This document shows, one piece after another, positions 9,537 to 18,443 of a stretch of DNA of 64,000 nt. The stretch covers positions 1 through 64,000 of the forward strand of contig URQQ01000017.1 in NCBI GenBank assembly GCA_900549995.1. The letters are read 5' to 3'. A model generated the notes under the pieces. The model searched no databases and was not told the origin of the DNA. It was given only the letters and a program-made list of their open reading frames with translations. Each line of letters begins with the position of its first letter. Within the stretch, counting starts at the first letter, position 1. The position numbers and the translations under genes are program-made. Source of the stretch: an uncultured Lachnospiraceae bacterium (GTDB taxonomy: Bacteria; Bacillota; Clostridia; Lachnospirales; Lachnospiraceae).

Positions 9537-12500
9537 TACCGGAAATTTTATATGTATATCAAAACCGAGATAATGTAGAGGGCACGATGGGAAGTTCGAG
9601 TGTCGAAAGCGTTGAAATGCAGGTGGAAGATCAGATGTCCGCAAAGTTTCCAATTACATTAAATGTGAAAGAGCCGGAACTGATTTTGGAATATGATTCT
9701 GGAAAATATGCGGAAGAAACGATAAGACAGTTGTATATGGCGCTTGAGACAGTGGTGGAAAAACTGGCAGCAGATGGGACGAAAGAGATCTTTCAACTGT
9801 CAATTATGAATGAAGAGCAGCTGCAGCAGATTCAGGAATTTAACCAGACGAAAACGGAGTTTCCGCAGGAAGACACCATCGTTTCCCTGTTTGAAAAACA
9901 GGTTGAAAAAACACCGGAACAGATTGCGCTGATAAGTTCTGATCAAAGCCTGACTTACAGAGAACTGAATAAAAGAGCGAATCGGATTGCACATGGCCTT
10001 CGGAAAATGCAGGTTGGTTTGGAAGATATTGTGGCAGTGAAGATGAAACGAAGTACGGATGTGCTGGCAGCATTTCTGGGAATTATGAAAGCAGGCGCGG
10101 CTTACCTTCCGATAGATGGCAATTATCCGCAGCAAAGAATTGATTATATTATGGAAGACAGTCAGGCAATGCTGATGCTGGACGATGAAAATGTGAAGGC
10201 TCTGCTGGAATGCAGCGAAGAAGAAAATCTGAATATACCACTGAACGGCAGAAATTTGTGTTATGTGATTTATACTTCTGGTTCTACAGGAAAACCGAAA
10301 GGGGTGCTGGCGGAGCATAGGGGTGTCATGGATTATGCACTGCCGCTGTCGTACAACCTTCATGCAAGAACGATTGCTAAGCGCTGCCATGCGTCACTGG
10401 CGATTGGAAGCCTGGCATTTGATATTGCGGTAGCTGAGATTTATCCATTTCTCTTTTCCGGGAAAACAGTGATTCTGGCAGATGACAGGCAGAGTAACGA
10501 TGTGGTTGAATTAGAGCGTCTGATCACCAGATATCATGCAGATGCACTGTTATGTACGCCATCCAGATTACTTCAGTATCTGGAGTACGAACCGTTTGCC
10601 AATGCAGTCAAAGGATTTGCAAGTATTACGGCAGCCGGTGAGGCTGTCCCGAAGGTATGGATGGAAAAATTAAAGAAACTGACTCATGCGAAACTGTATA
10701 ACGGTTATGGACCTACAGAAACGACGGCGGGCTCTGTATTTTTGGAAATGAACGGAGATTATGTCAACATTGGAAGGCCATTGTCTAATGAGCAGGTGTA
10801 CATTGTGGATCATCACAGAAATATGCTGCCTGCCGGCATTGCAGGAGAACTGTGTATTGCCGGTTATGGTGTGGCCAGGGGGTATTTGAACCGGCCCCAG
10901 TTGACAAAGGAACGGTTTGTTCTGACGCCATACGCTCAGGGCAGAATGTACTGTACTGGTGATATGGCCAAATGGAATGAGCAGGGAGAAATTGAGTTTA
11001 TAGGGAGGATTGATAATCAGATTAAATATCATGGCTACCGCATTGAACTTGGAGAGATTGAAAAGGTGATGAATGACTATCCTGAGATTGAAAACAGTGC
11101 AGTAGTACTGCGTAATGTCAAAGGCAGCCAGTATATGTTTGCCTATTATACAGCAAAACAGCCGCTTAATCATACAGAACTCCGCAATTTCATGGCGTCT
11201 GTGCTGCCGGCATATATGGTACCTTCTGCGTTTATGCAGATCGATGAGATGCCTCTGAACCTGAATGCAAAAATAGATAAAGAAGCACTGCCGGATATTG
11301 ATTTTAAAGGAATGGAACATTATGTGGCTCCGGCCAACGAGAAAGAGTCTGCCCTGTGTGAAGTTTTTGCAAAAATTTTGGGGCTGGACAGAGTCAGTGC
11401 AGATGCCAGCTTTTTTGAACTTGGCGGTGATTCTATTAAGGGAATCCAGGTGGCATCCGGGGTGCTGGAATATGGATATCGGATGCAGATGCGCCAGCTG
11501 TTTCAGACTCCCAGCGCGCGAGAGATGGCTCCATACCTGACCAGGGCAGGAATTGTAGAAGAAGACAGCGTATCAGGAGAAGCACCTCTGAGCGGAATCC
11601 AGACCTATTTCTTTGAATTGGATTTTGAGAATAAACAACATTGGAATCAGTCAGTGCTTTTGGAAGCAAAAGGAAGTTTGGACTACGCAGTGATGGAACA
11701 TGCACTTCAGGAACTTTGTGAATATCATGATGAACTTCGTGCCAGATTTTATCAGGAAGATGGGAAATGGATACAGGAGATTCAAAAAGCAGGGAAAGGA
11801 TCGTTTTACCGGTTGACAGAAGCAGATGAGAAAGACGCCAAAATGCAGATGGAAGCAGCGTCTGTGAGCCATTTACTGGACCGTGAAAAATTACATGCAG
11901 TGATTCTGAGGGGAACCGGGAGGGATAAGCTGTTCCTTTCGATCCATCATCTGGTCGTAGATACGGTTTCATGGAGAATACTGCTGGCAGATCTGCAGAA
12001 GCTTTATCTTGCGGGGCGCAATGCAGGACAGGAAATACTTCCTGCCAAAACGACTTCTTACTTCACGTATACAAAGGCATTGCAAAGTTATGTAAAAAGT
12101 GATGCCATATGGGCCGAAAGTGAATACTGGAGACGTGTAATGCAGGAAGAATATACCAGTCTTCCGACGGATGGCCATCTGAATGGAACACGCAGACTGA
12201 AGAACCAGCAAAGAGTGTCTTTGGACTTTGACAGAGAACAGACGGACAGGATAAAGAACGCGGCGGCCAGTGGTTATGGAATCCAGATGAATGAGCTTTT
12301 GCTGACAGCACTTATGAGTGTTTTGAAGCGGCAGTTTGGAGTTGAAAAAACTTCAATTCTCATGGAAGGCCATGGAAGAGAAAATTTTGATGAAGCGATA
12401 GATATATCGAGAACTGTCGGATGGTTTACTGATTTTTATCCAGTGATTCTTACTGGCAGAGAAACCACAGAAGAGACACTCTATTCCATAAAAGAACAGC

Positions 12501-14173
12501 TTTGCCAGATACCGTCGAATGGGTTTTCCTATGTTGTGCTGAAATATTTTACAGAGCAGGAGTTTCACATTCTTCCGCAGATACAGATGAATTATCTGGG
12601 AGAGTTTGATCATAACGCAGGGCAGGAAGAAGAATTCTTTACCAGTCAGTCGATCGAAAATACATATGATATGGATGAAAATAGTCCATGTATGACAAAA
12701 CTTGCCATTACGGGTTCGATTTTACAGAACTGTCTCTCACTCAGTGTAGAGTACGATCAGATGGAATATCATCAGGAGACGATGGAGCGGTTTATGCAGC
12801 TTTACGGACAGGCATTATCTGAAACAGCAGACTTTGTTTTGGAAAAGAATGAAAAGGTATTTACACCGTCTGACTTTGGCTGTGCAGGAATGGACCGGAA
12901 GGATTTTCAAAGGATTTGCACACTGGCCGGGAAAGAAAAAGAGATTGAGGTGATTTATCCGGCATCTGAGATGCAGAAGGGAATGCTTTTATTATCCCAG
13001 TTTTACCGTGAACAGTCGTACTATCATGAGCAGATGATGCTGGTGCTGCCTTTCCAGGTGAAGGAAGATGAGTTCAAACTGCGGTTAGAGGAGATTTCCC
13101 AGAATTATCAGGTACTGCGTTCCATCTTTGCCCATCAGAATATGCGGCAAGTGTATCAGATTGTATTAAAAAACAGTGGCATTGATTACAGATATCAGGA
13201 TATAAGAAATCTCGGCAAGGACTGGGAACCAGGAAAAGAACTCAGCCGAATACTCAGGACTTATCTGGAAGGATATATGAAAGCAGATCGTTTTCAGGGA
13301 TTTGATGCTGAAAAAGAAGTGATGTTCCGATGCAGGCTTTTCAGACTGACAAATGAAGCATATGCCGTTTTATTCTCATTCTCGCATGTCATCCTGGACA
13401 AATGGAGTATGGATATTCTCTTAAATCAAATCTTTGGGAATGAAAAAGAGAAAATAAGAGATTGTTACGGTGATTATGTGCATTGGTTAAAAGTACAAAA
13501 CCGGACAAAAGCAACAGAATTCTGGAAAAAACAAATGTCTGGGGCGTTAGATACCAGATTTCCGATGAATGGGCCTTTAAGTGGAAAAGCAGATTATCAA
13601 AGCCGCACATGGACGCTCGGCGGGGAGACAGCGGAAAATATAAGACAGCTGTGCCTGGCCAGAAATGTAACAGCCAGCACTGTAATGCAGTGCGCATGGG
13701 GAAAAACATTGATGAAGGTACTGGAGACTGACGACGTAAGTTTTGGTTACACCTTCTCTGGAAGACCCGGGGAAATCCCGCATGTGGACGAAATGGTTGG
13801 GATGTTTATCAGAACACTGCCAGTGCGGATGAAGAAATCAGCAACCTTGGAAGAAATGCAGCAGATGAACCTGGAAATCGAGCATTACAACTACCTGTCT
13901 TCTTCGGAAATACAGCGGACAGCGCATTTAAAACATCCTGCATTCCGGTACTTTATGACGTTTCAGAATACACCAGGGTCAGGGGACAACAACGGAATTT
14001 ATGAACTCTTTAATTATAACCGGAGTATGAATGACTTTAATATTTTCATTCAGATGGACAGAAAAATTGAAGTTTTGTTTGCGTATGACAGAGATAAATT
14101 CAGTGATACATGGATATTAACACTTTCAGATGTATTGCTGCAGATGATTGAGCAAGCAGATAAATACTTATAG
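9416..14173 (+). CDS. Nonribosomal peptide synthetase, C-terminal portion (A-PCP-E-C, continuation of frameshifted gene)
   Basis: Direct continuation of the upstream synthetase in the -1 frame. The nominal TTG start at 9416 has no ribosome binding site and lies inside condensation-domain homology, so it is not a natural start. Residues from that codon: end of C4 to about 130; A4 about 145-615 (core near 285, pocket read as about DIALTAGAGK); PCP4 with LGGDSI serine near 672; epimerization domain about 715-1160 with HHLVVDTVS near 843 and EGHGRE near 983; terminal condensation domain about 1175-1585 in which the motif reads SHVILDK, keeping the second His and the Asp but losing the first His and the Gly. 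The LGGDSI carrier type fits its position before an E domain. There is no thioesterase or reductase domain, so release must use the last C domain or a separate enzyme. The stop is 17 bases before the AMP ligase gene. Confidence 0.9.
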   Translation: MYSDRRYKEAHYVQDVQKLFYEAVRHDSYSYARFSSETGLVPEILYVYQNRDNVEGTMGSSSVESVEMQVEDQMSAKFPITLNVKEPELILEYDSGKYAEETIRQLYMALETVVEKLAADGTKEIFQLSIMNEEQLQQIQEFNQTKTEFPQEDTIVSLFEKQVEKTPEQIALISSDQSLTYRELNKRANRIAHGLRKMQVGLEDIVAVKMKRSTDVLAAFLGIMKAGAAYLPIDGNYPQQRIDYIMEDSQAMLMLDDENVKALLECSEEENLNIPLNGRNLCYVIYTSGSTGKPKGVLAEHRGVMDYALPLSYNLHARTIAKRCHASLAIGSLAFDIAVAEIYPFLFSGKTVILADDRQSNDVVELERLITRYHADALLCTPSRLLQYLEYEPFANAVKGFASITAAGEAVPKVWMEKLKKLTHAKLYNGYGPTETTAGSVFLEMNGDYVNIGRPLSNEQVYIVDHHRNMLPAGIAGELCIAGYGVARGYLNRPQLTKERFVLTPYAQGRMYCTGDMAKWNEQGEIEFIGRIDNQIKYHGYRIELGEIEKVMNDYPEIENSAVVLRNVKGSQYMFAYYTAKQPLNHTELRNFMASVLPAYMVPSAFMQIDEMPLNLNAKIDKEALPDIDFKGMEHYVAPANEKESALCEVFAKILGLDRVSADASFFELGGDSIKGIQVASGVLEYGYRMQMRQLFQTPSAREMAPYLTRAGIVEEDSVSGEAPLSGIQTYFFELDFENKQHWNQSVLLEAKGSLDYAVMEHALQELCEYHDELRARFYQEDGKWIQEIQKAGKGSFYRLTEADEKDAKMQMEAASVSHLLDREKLHAVILRGTGRDKLFLSIHHLVVDTVSWRILLADLQKLYLAGRNAGQEILPAKTTSYFTYTKALQSYVKSDAIWAESEYWRRVMQEEYTSLPTDGHLNGTRRLKNQQRVSLDFDREQTDRIKNAAASGYGIQMNELLLTALMSVLKRQFGVEKTSILMEGHGRENFDEAIDISRTVGWFTDFYPVILTGRETTEETLYSIKEQLCQIPSNGFSYVVLKYFTEQEFHILPQIQMNYLGEFDHNAGQEEEFFTSQSIENTYDMDENSPCMTKLAITGSILQNCLSLSVEYDQMEYHQETMERFMQLYGQALSETADFVLEKNEKVFTPSDFGCAGMDRKDFQRICTLAGKEKEIEVIYPASEMQKGMLLLSQFYREQSYYHEQMMLVLPFQVKEDEFKLRLEEISQNYQVLRSIFAHQNMRQVYQIVLKNSGIDYRYQDIRNLGKDWEPGKELSRILRTYLEGYMKADRFQGFDAEKEVMFRCRLFRLTNEAYAVLFSFSHVILDKWSMDILLNQIFGNEKEKIRDCYGDYVHWLKVQNRTKATEFWKKQMSGALDTRFPMNGPLSGKADYQSRTWTLGGETAENIRQLCLARNVTASTVMQCAWGKTLMKVLETDDVSFGYTFSGRPGEIPHVDEMVGMFIRTLPVRMKKSATLEEMQQMNLEIEHYNYLSSSEIQRTAHLKHPAFRYFMTFQNTPGSGDNNGIYELFNYNRSMNDFNIFIQMDRKIEVLFAYDRDKFSDTWILTLSDVLLQMIEQADKYL
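9425..9440 (+). other. Frameshift site splitting the NRPS
   Basis: Condensation-domain homology runs in one frame up to IQIEDT and continues in the -1 frame with KEAHYVQDVQ. A single extra A in the three-A run at 9437-9439 would restore one continuous frame from 3 to 14173. The local bases do not form an X-XXY-YYZ slippery heptamer and no obvious downstream pseudoknot was noticed. A one-base deletion, biological or from sequencing, is therefore more likely than programmed frameshifting. Confidence 0.8.
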
Positions 14174-14190
14174 AAAGAAAGGAACACAGA

Positions 14191-15828
14191 ATGGACAATA
14201 AACAAATCCCGCTTTACGAGGTGACAGCTTATACGAATTTAAGACAGCTAATGGAAGACAGGGCGGTAAAACTGCCGGACAAACCAGTGTTTTCTTATAT
14301 GGATTACCGGAAAGAGAAAAAGTACGATATCAGTTCGTCTCAATTCCTGAATGAGATGCAGCAGTATGGAACATGGCTGTTTGCACAGGGATACCGGAAG
14401 ACAAAAATTGCAATTCTTGGTGAAAATTCTTACCAGTGGCTGCTGTCTTTTCTTTCGGTGATCGGAGGAAATAATATAGCAGTGCCTCTGGATAAAGAAC
14501 TGTCGCCAAAGGCTATTATGGAATTGCTTACAGACAGCGAGAGCAGGGTACTGATTTATTCGGATGCTTATATCGATGTAATACAGGAAATCCAAAAAGA
14601 AATGAATATTGACTTCATCAATATGAACAGTATACCAGGGATTCTGAATCAGGGAATGGAAATGATTACAGAGGGAAACAGGGATTATATTGATCACGAG
14701 GTAGACGAGGACAATGTATCAATTATCGTATATACCTCAGGAACCACTGGGAAGAGCAAGGGAGTTATGCTGAGCCATAAGAACATCGCAATTGACTGTT
14801 CCTCTGCAGCCAAAAACTGTGATTTTTCAGGAGACTCACTCCTGTTATTGCCGCTGCATCATACATATGGAATGGTAGCAGGAGTGTTTTTGACAATCAT
14901 TTATGGAGGAACGGTATATATTAATTTAAGTCTTCGGTATCTGAAAGAGGATCTTAAACTGTCTAAATCCAGAGTGCTGTTTCTTGTGCCGCTGCTGGTT
15001 GAGACACTGTATAAGAATATATGGAAGGAGGCGGAAGAGTCTGATAAAGCAGAAGGGTTAAGAGCAATGATTGAGAAAAACAGGGCAGAAGGAATCACGG
15101 ATCCGCTGATTAAGCGGAAAATGTTTGCCCCTGTTTTGGAAGCTTTGGGAGGAAAGACAGAATTGGTGATCAGCGGAGGTGCTTTGCTGAATCCCAAATA
15201 TATTGAAGGGTTCCGGGATTTCGGGATAGAACTCCTGAATGGATATGGGATTTCTGAGTGCTCTCCGATCATAGCGGTAAATCGGGATGTATTTCATAAA
15301 GACGGAAGTATTGGTTATGTTGTAGATGCATGTGAGGTCCGGATCGACCAGCCAGATGAAAATGGAGAAGGCGAGATCTGTGCACGGGGGGATATCGTTA
15401 TGCAGGGTTACTATAAACGGGAGGACCTGACAAAAGAAGCAATAGTGGACGGCTGGTTTCATACAGGAGATATCGGACATCTGGATGAAGATAACTTTTT
15501 GTATATCACCGGACGAAAGAAAAATCTGATTATCCTGAACAATGGTGAGAATGTATCACCAGAAGAACTGGAAAATGAACTGCAGAATATTTTACTTATA
15601 AAAGAGGTCATTGTATATGCAGAAGATGGGATGATCTGTGCAGAAGTGTTTCCGGATCAGGATTATATTGAGCGGTATGACATCAGCGATCCGCAGAAAC
15701 AGATTCGGTCTGAGGTGGCTGACAGGAATCGTTCGCTGCCGATATATAAACAGATTAAGAAAGTGATTTTCCGGGATAGCGCATTTGACAAAACGACAAC
15801 AAAGAAAATCATCCGACACCATATGTAA
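14191..15828 (+). CDS. AMP-dependent acyl synthetase/ligase
   Basis: A 545-residue ANL-superfamily enzyme that activates a carboxylic acid as its adenylate, then usually transfers it to CoA or a carrier protein. Visible motifs are YTSGTTGKSKGVMLSH near residue 180, GYGISECSP near 352, DGWFHTGDIGHLDEDN near 420 and a C-terminal lid ending TTTKKIIRHHM with the conserved Lys region. The insert of about 60 residues between core motifs resembles long-chain fatty acyl ligases more than amino-acid adenylation domains. It starts 17 bases after the NRPS stop behind AGAAAGGAAC. Placement suggests it supplies an acyl group to the peptide assembly line, for example for lipid initiation, but no separate acyl carrier gene is visible here. 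The acid it uses cannot be read from the sequence. Confidence 0.85.
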   Translation: MDNKQIPLYEVTAYTNLRQLMEDRAVKLPDKPVFSYMDYRKEKKYDISSSQFLNEMQQYGTWLFAQGYRKTKIAILGENSYQWLLSFLSVIGGNNIAVPLDKELSPKAIMELLTDSESRVLIYSDAYIDVIQEIQKEMNIDFINMNSIPGILNQGMEMITEGNRDYIDHEVDEDNVSIIVYTSGTTGKSKGVMLSHKNIAIDCSSAAKNCDFSGDSLLLLPLHHTYGMVAGVFLTIIYGGTVYINLSLRYLKEDLKLSKSRVLFLVPLLVETLYKNIWKEAEESDKAEGLRAMIEKNRAEGITDPLIKRKMFAPVLEALGGKTELVISGGALLNPKYIEGFRDFGIELLNGYGISECSPIIAVNRDVFHKDGSIGYVVDACEVRIDQPDENGEGEICARGDIVMQGYYKREDLTKEAIVDGWFHTGDIGHLDEDNFLYITGRKKNLIILNNGENVSPEELENELQNILLIKEVIVYAEDGMICAEVFPDQDYIERYDISDPQKQIRSEVADRNRSLPIYKQIKKVIFRDSAFDKTTTKKIIRHHM

Positions 15829-15909
15829 AAACAGAGCCGGAACCATGAGATTATGGGTAAGTAACAACGTAGGTTTTAAATATTTAGTATAAATCAGGAG
15901 GAAGAAACT

Positions 15910-16206
15910 ATGACAATCAACAAAACCGCAGAGGGAAAAAAACTGACATTGACATTGGAGGGCAGACTGGATACGAACACTGCACCACAGCTTGAGGAAG
16001 TGATAAAAAGTGATCTGGCAGGAGTAGAGGAGCTGGCTTTTGATTTTAAAACTCTTGATTACCTGTCTTCGGCAGGTCTTCGTGTGATTCTGGCAGCGCA
16101 GAAGCAGATGAACAGGCAGGGGGCAATGGTAATCAGGAACGTAAATGAAACCATTATGGAAGTATTTGAAGTCACAGGATTTGTAGATATTCTTACCATT
16201 GAATAG
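15910..16206 (+). CDS. STAS-domain anti-sigma factor antagonist
   Basis: A 98-residue single STAS domain of the SpoIIAA/RsbV type. The phosphorylation-site region reads DYLSSAGLRV around residue 50, with the serine before AGLR being the usual target. In this family the unphosphorylated protein binds an RsbW-like kinase, and a PP2C/SpoIIE phosphatase reactivates it. Both partners lie downstream in the same apparent operon, at 21774 (kinase) and 19697 (phosphatase). The start is set by AGGAGG at 15898. It follows the AMP ligase by 81 bases in which no terminator is visible. No sigma factor gene is present in the window, so the final target may be something else or encoded elsewhere. Confidence 0.88.
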   Translation: MTINKTAEGKKLTLTLEGRLDTNTAPQLEEVIKSDLAGVEELAFDFKTLDYLSSAGLRVILAAQKQMNRQGAMVIRNVNETIMEVFEVTGFVDILTIE

Positions 16207-16237
16207 AACTACTGCTGACATCTGGGAGGAAGACAAC

Positions 16238-17569
16238 ATGAAGCATGACAGAGCATATGACATGATATGTAATGAGATTATTAAACCGGCGATGGAAAAG
16301 GAGACGGACTATGTGGGGGTGGAAGTGGAACTTCCGGTCATCCCTTTCGACGGGCACGCGGATCTGAAGGAAACAGGATGCAGATTATTACAGAAGCTTA
16401 TAGAGGAGGAAGGGTTCCATGAAGTTCTGACCGGGACGGACGGCTGTCTTGTCCGCGTAGAGAATGAGGACCGGGATGCGGTTTCTTTTGACTACCACTA
16501 CGGAATGATTGAATTCTCCATGGGGAAGAGTCTGTCCCTTACAAAGATCGCAGAAAGGTTCTACCGGCTTCTTTATTTCGCGGAAGATTTTTATGGGCAG
16601 CATGGTTTCGGACTGACCGGAATGGGAAGCAACCTGACGAACCGGTACCCCATGTATGCGTACACGAATGACCCATTTTACCGGATGATCCGGGCCTATG
16701 TGTCCGAGCAGAGCACGTACCATGATCCCGGACGGTATTTTACGAACATGCATTCCACACAGACCCACATTGACCTGAAAAAAGACCATTTTTTTACCTG
16801 CTATAACCTGTTCAATGCGCTGGATTTCGTGAGGGGGATGTTGTTTTCCAATTCTGTCCCGGTGGAGGGGACACTGCCGGAAGGCATGGAATTCCCGGAA
16901 GGGATTCTGTGTGCCAGAGATTACATCTGGGAACACTGTGAACTCCCCAATACGGGAACGGTGGACCAGACATTTGGCGGCATGGAAGAGATGGCAGAAT
17001 ATATGGAGGGGCTGAAACTGTTTGTGGAGATAAAAGACGGGAAACTTACGTACCGGGAACCGGTGACGTTACGGGAGTATTTTCAGGAGGAAGGGCATAC
17101 CGCGGAAGCACTGAACTGCTACCGGTCCTTCCAGAATGTAGTGCTCAACGGGTATCACGTGCTGGAGGTGCGTGGGGACTGTACACAGCCGCTTACAGAG
17201 ACCTTTGCCCCCTGTGCCTTTAACCTTGGAATTGCCGTCTGCTGTGAAGAGGCAGAACAGATCCTTAAAAAGTTCAAGGAGAAGAACCAGATTACTGCGG
17301 CGAACTCCACCCTTCGGAGGATGGCAGTATGCCAGCAGGAAATTGCGGAAGGAAAAGAGATGCAGGCGCTGCTGTGCAGCCTGATTGATACCGCCGAAAA
17401 GGGATTGAAAAACAGAGGAAGAGGAGAAGAACAATACCTTGCCGGGCTCAAAGAGCGGGCTCATTCCCTGGCTTCGCCCGGGAAACGGATCAGGGAACTG
17501 CAGAAGGAGGGAGTCCCGGATGAAGAGATCTTCTGGTTATACGGAACGCAGAGGAAGGCAAAAAAATAA
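16238..17569 (+). CDS. Glutamate-cysteine ligase family 2 (GCS2) protein
   Basis: About 443 residues of the GCS2/carboxylate-amine ligase family, which forms a gamma-glutamyl or similar amide with ATP. Visible are the N-terminal VGVEVELP strand, GTDGCLVRVE, a YHYGMIEFSMGKS segment typical of the substrate-binding sheet, and HSTQTHIDL. The ATG at 16238 is preferred because GGGAGGA lies 8 bases upstream; an in-frame ATG at 16199 overlaps the STAS stop and has no binding site. It sits in a run of transport and partner-switching genes downstream of an NRPS. It could make a glutathione-like compound, a peptide building block or a signal; the sequence does not decide. Codons here look more GC-rich than in the NRPS, judged by eye. 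Confidence 0.82.
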   Translation: MKHDRAYDMICNEIIKPAMEKETDYVGVEVELPVIPFDGHADLKETGCRLLQKLIEEEGFHEVLTGTDGCLVRVENEDRDAVSFDYHYGMIEFSMGKSLSLTKIAERFYRLLYFAEDFYGQHGFGLTGMGSNLTNRYPMYAYTNDPFYRMIRAYVSEQSTYHDPGRYFTNMHSTQTHIDLKKDHFFTCYNLFNALDFVRGMLFSNSVPVEGTLPEGMEFPEGILCARDYIWEHCELPNTGTVDQTFGGMEEMAEYMEGLKLFVEIKDGKLTYREPVTLREYFQEEGHTAEALNCYRSFQNVVLNGYHVLEVRGDCTQPLTETFAPCAFNLGIAVCCEEAEQILKKFKEKNQITAANSTLRRMAVCQQEIAEGKEMQALLCSLIDTAEKGLKNRGRGEEQYLAGLKERAHSLASPGKRIRELQKEGVPDEEIFWLYGTQRKAKK

Positions 17570-18443
17570 CAGGACAGGCGAAAAAGCGGTTCTGGCAGTA
17601 GTGGCTGGACTTTTGCTTGTACTTCTGTTTCTGGACAGGGGAATCTGTGTGAAAGCAGACGATCAGAAACTTCTGATGTCTGAGGATATTCAGAGGATTA
17701 TAACGCGGGGGGAGCTTGTGGTTGCGATTCCCGCCCAGGATCTTTTGGTGTTCTTTGAGGAGGCAGATGGACAGTATTCCGGGGTGGATGTGGATCTGGC
17801 CCAGGGGATTGCGGACAGCCTGGGAGTGAAGCTTACCTATGACCGCTCCTCAGAAACGTATGATGATATGACAGAAAAGCTTCAGAAAAGAGAGGTGGAT
17901 CTGATTATCGCAACTTACAGCATGACTTCCCAGCGGGCAAAGTATGTGACATTTTCAGACCCGTATCTGACCATCCATATGGGATTAATGATGAATAAAC
18001 AGTTTCTGGTCAGAAAAGAGATCGAGGGGAATCCGCTGCCCTATCTGAAAGAGCATAAAGTAAAACTGACAGCGGTAAAGGGAACTTCCCATGTCCGTCT
18101 GTTAAAGGAGCTGTTCCCAGAGGCAGAAGTGGTGGAAGCGAAAGACTATGAGGATGCATACCGGATGGTAAGAAACGGAGAAGCGGCAGGATTTTTATGC
18201 GGGGAACTGGAGTTTTTCTCTGCGTACCTGAAGGATCCTTCGCTTCGTATCTATACATCGGTATTTACGTTTCAGGATGTGAATGACCAGTTTGCTGTCG
18301 GGGTATCCCAGGAGACTCCACAGCTTCTGAATTATATCAATACTTACCTGAGGACCTCCAAACTGGAGACAAAACAGCAGGTGGAAGAGCGCTATGTGAA
18401 GGCAGGGAAGAAAAATGGAAAAGATAAAAAAGGTACTGGCTAA
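17520..18443 (+). CDS. Family 3 extracellular solute-binding protein, membrane-anchored
   Basis: About 307 residues. The ATG at 17520 is chosen because AAGGAGGGAG lies just upstream; the gene overlaps the GCS2 gene by 50 bases. A basic N-terminus is followed by a hydrophobic segment (residues about 22-40) that may be a signal peptide or an anchor; no lipobox Cys is placed for lipidation. The body is SBP_bac_3-like: GELVVAIPAQDLLVFFEE, YSGVDVDLAQGIADSLGVKL, VDLIIATYSMTSQRAKYVTFSDPY and VKGTSH. Such proteins bind polar amino acids or related ligands. No ABC permease or ATPase accompanies it; instead a DAACS symporter gene overlaps its end. It may serve as an extracellular ligand sensor or as a capture protein for the symporter. 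Confidence 0.85.
   Translation: MKRSSGYTERRGRQKNNRTGEKAVLAVVAGLLLVLLFLDRGICVKADDQKLLMSEDIQRIITRGELVVAIPAQDLLVFFEEADGQYSGVDVDLAQGIADSLGVKLTYDRSSETYDDMTEKLQKREVDLIIATYSMTSQRAKYVTFSDPYLTIHMGLMMNKQFLVRKEIEGNPLPYLKEHKVKLTAVKGTSHVRLLKELFPEAEVVEAKDYEDAYRMVRNGEAAGFLCGELEFFSAYLKDPSLRIYTSVFTFQDVNDQFAVGVSQETPQLLNYINTYLRTSKLETKQQVEERYVKAGKKNGKDKKGTG

Noticed and set aside
9416..9540. Independent start of a second NRPS gene at TTG 9416
   Set aside because: No ribosome binding site, and the position lies inside condensation-domain homology that belongs to the upstream frame. A frameshift explains it better.
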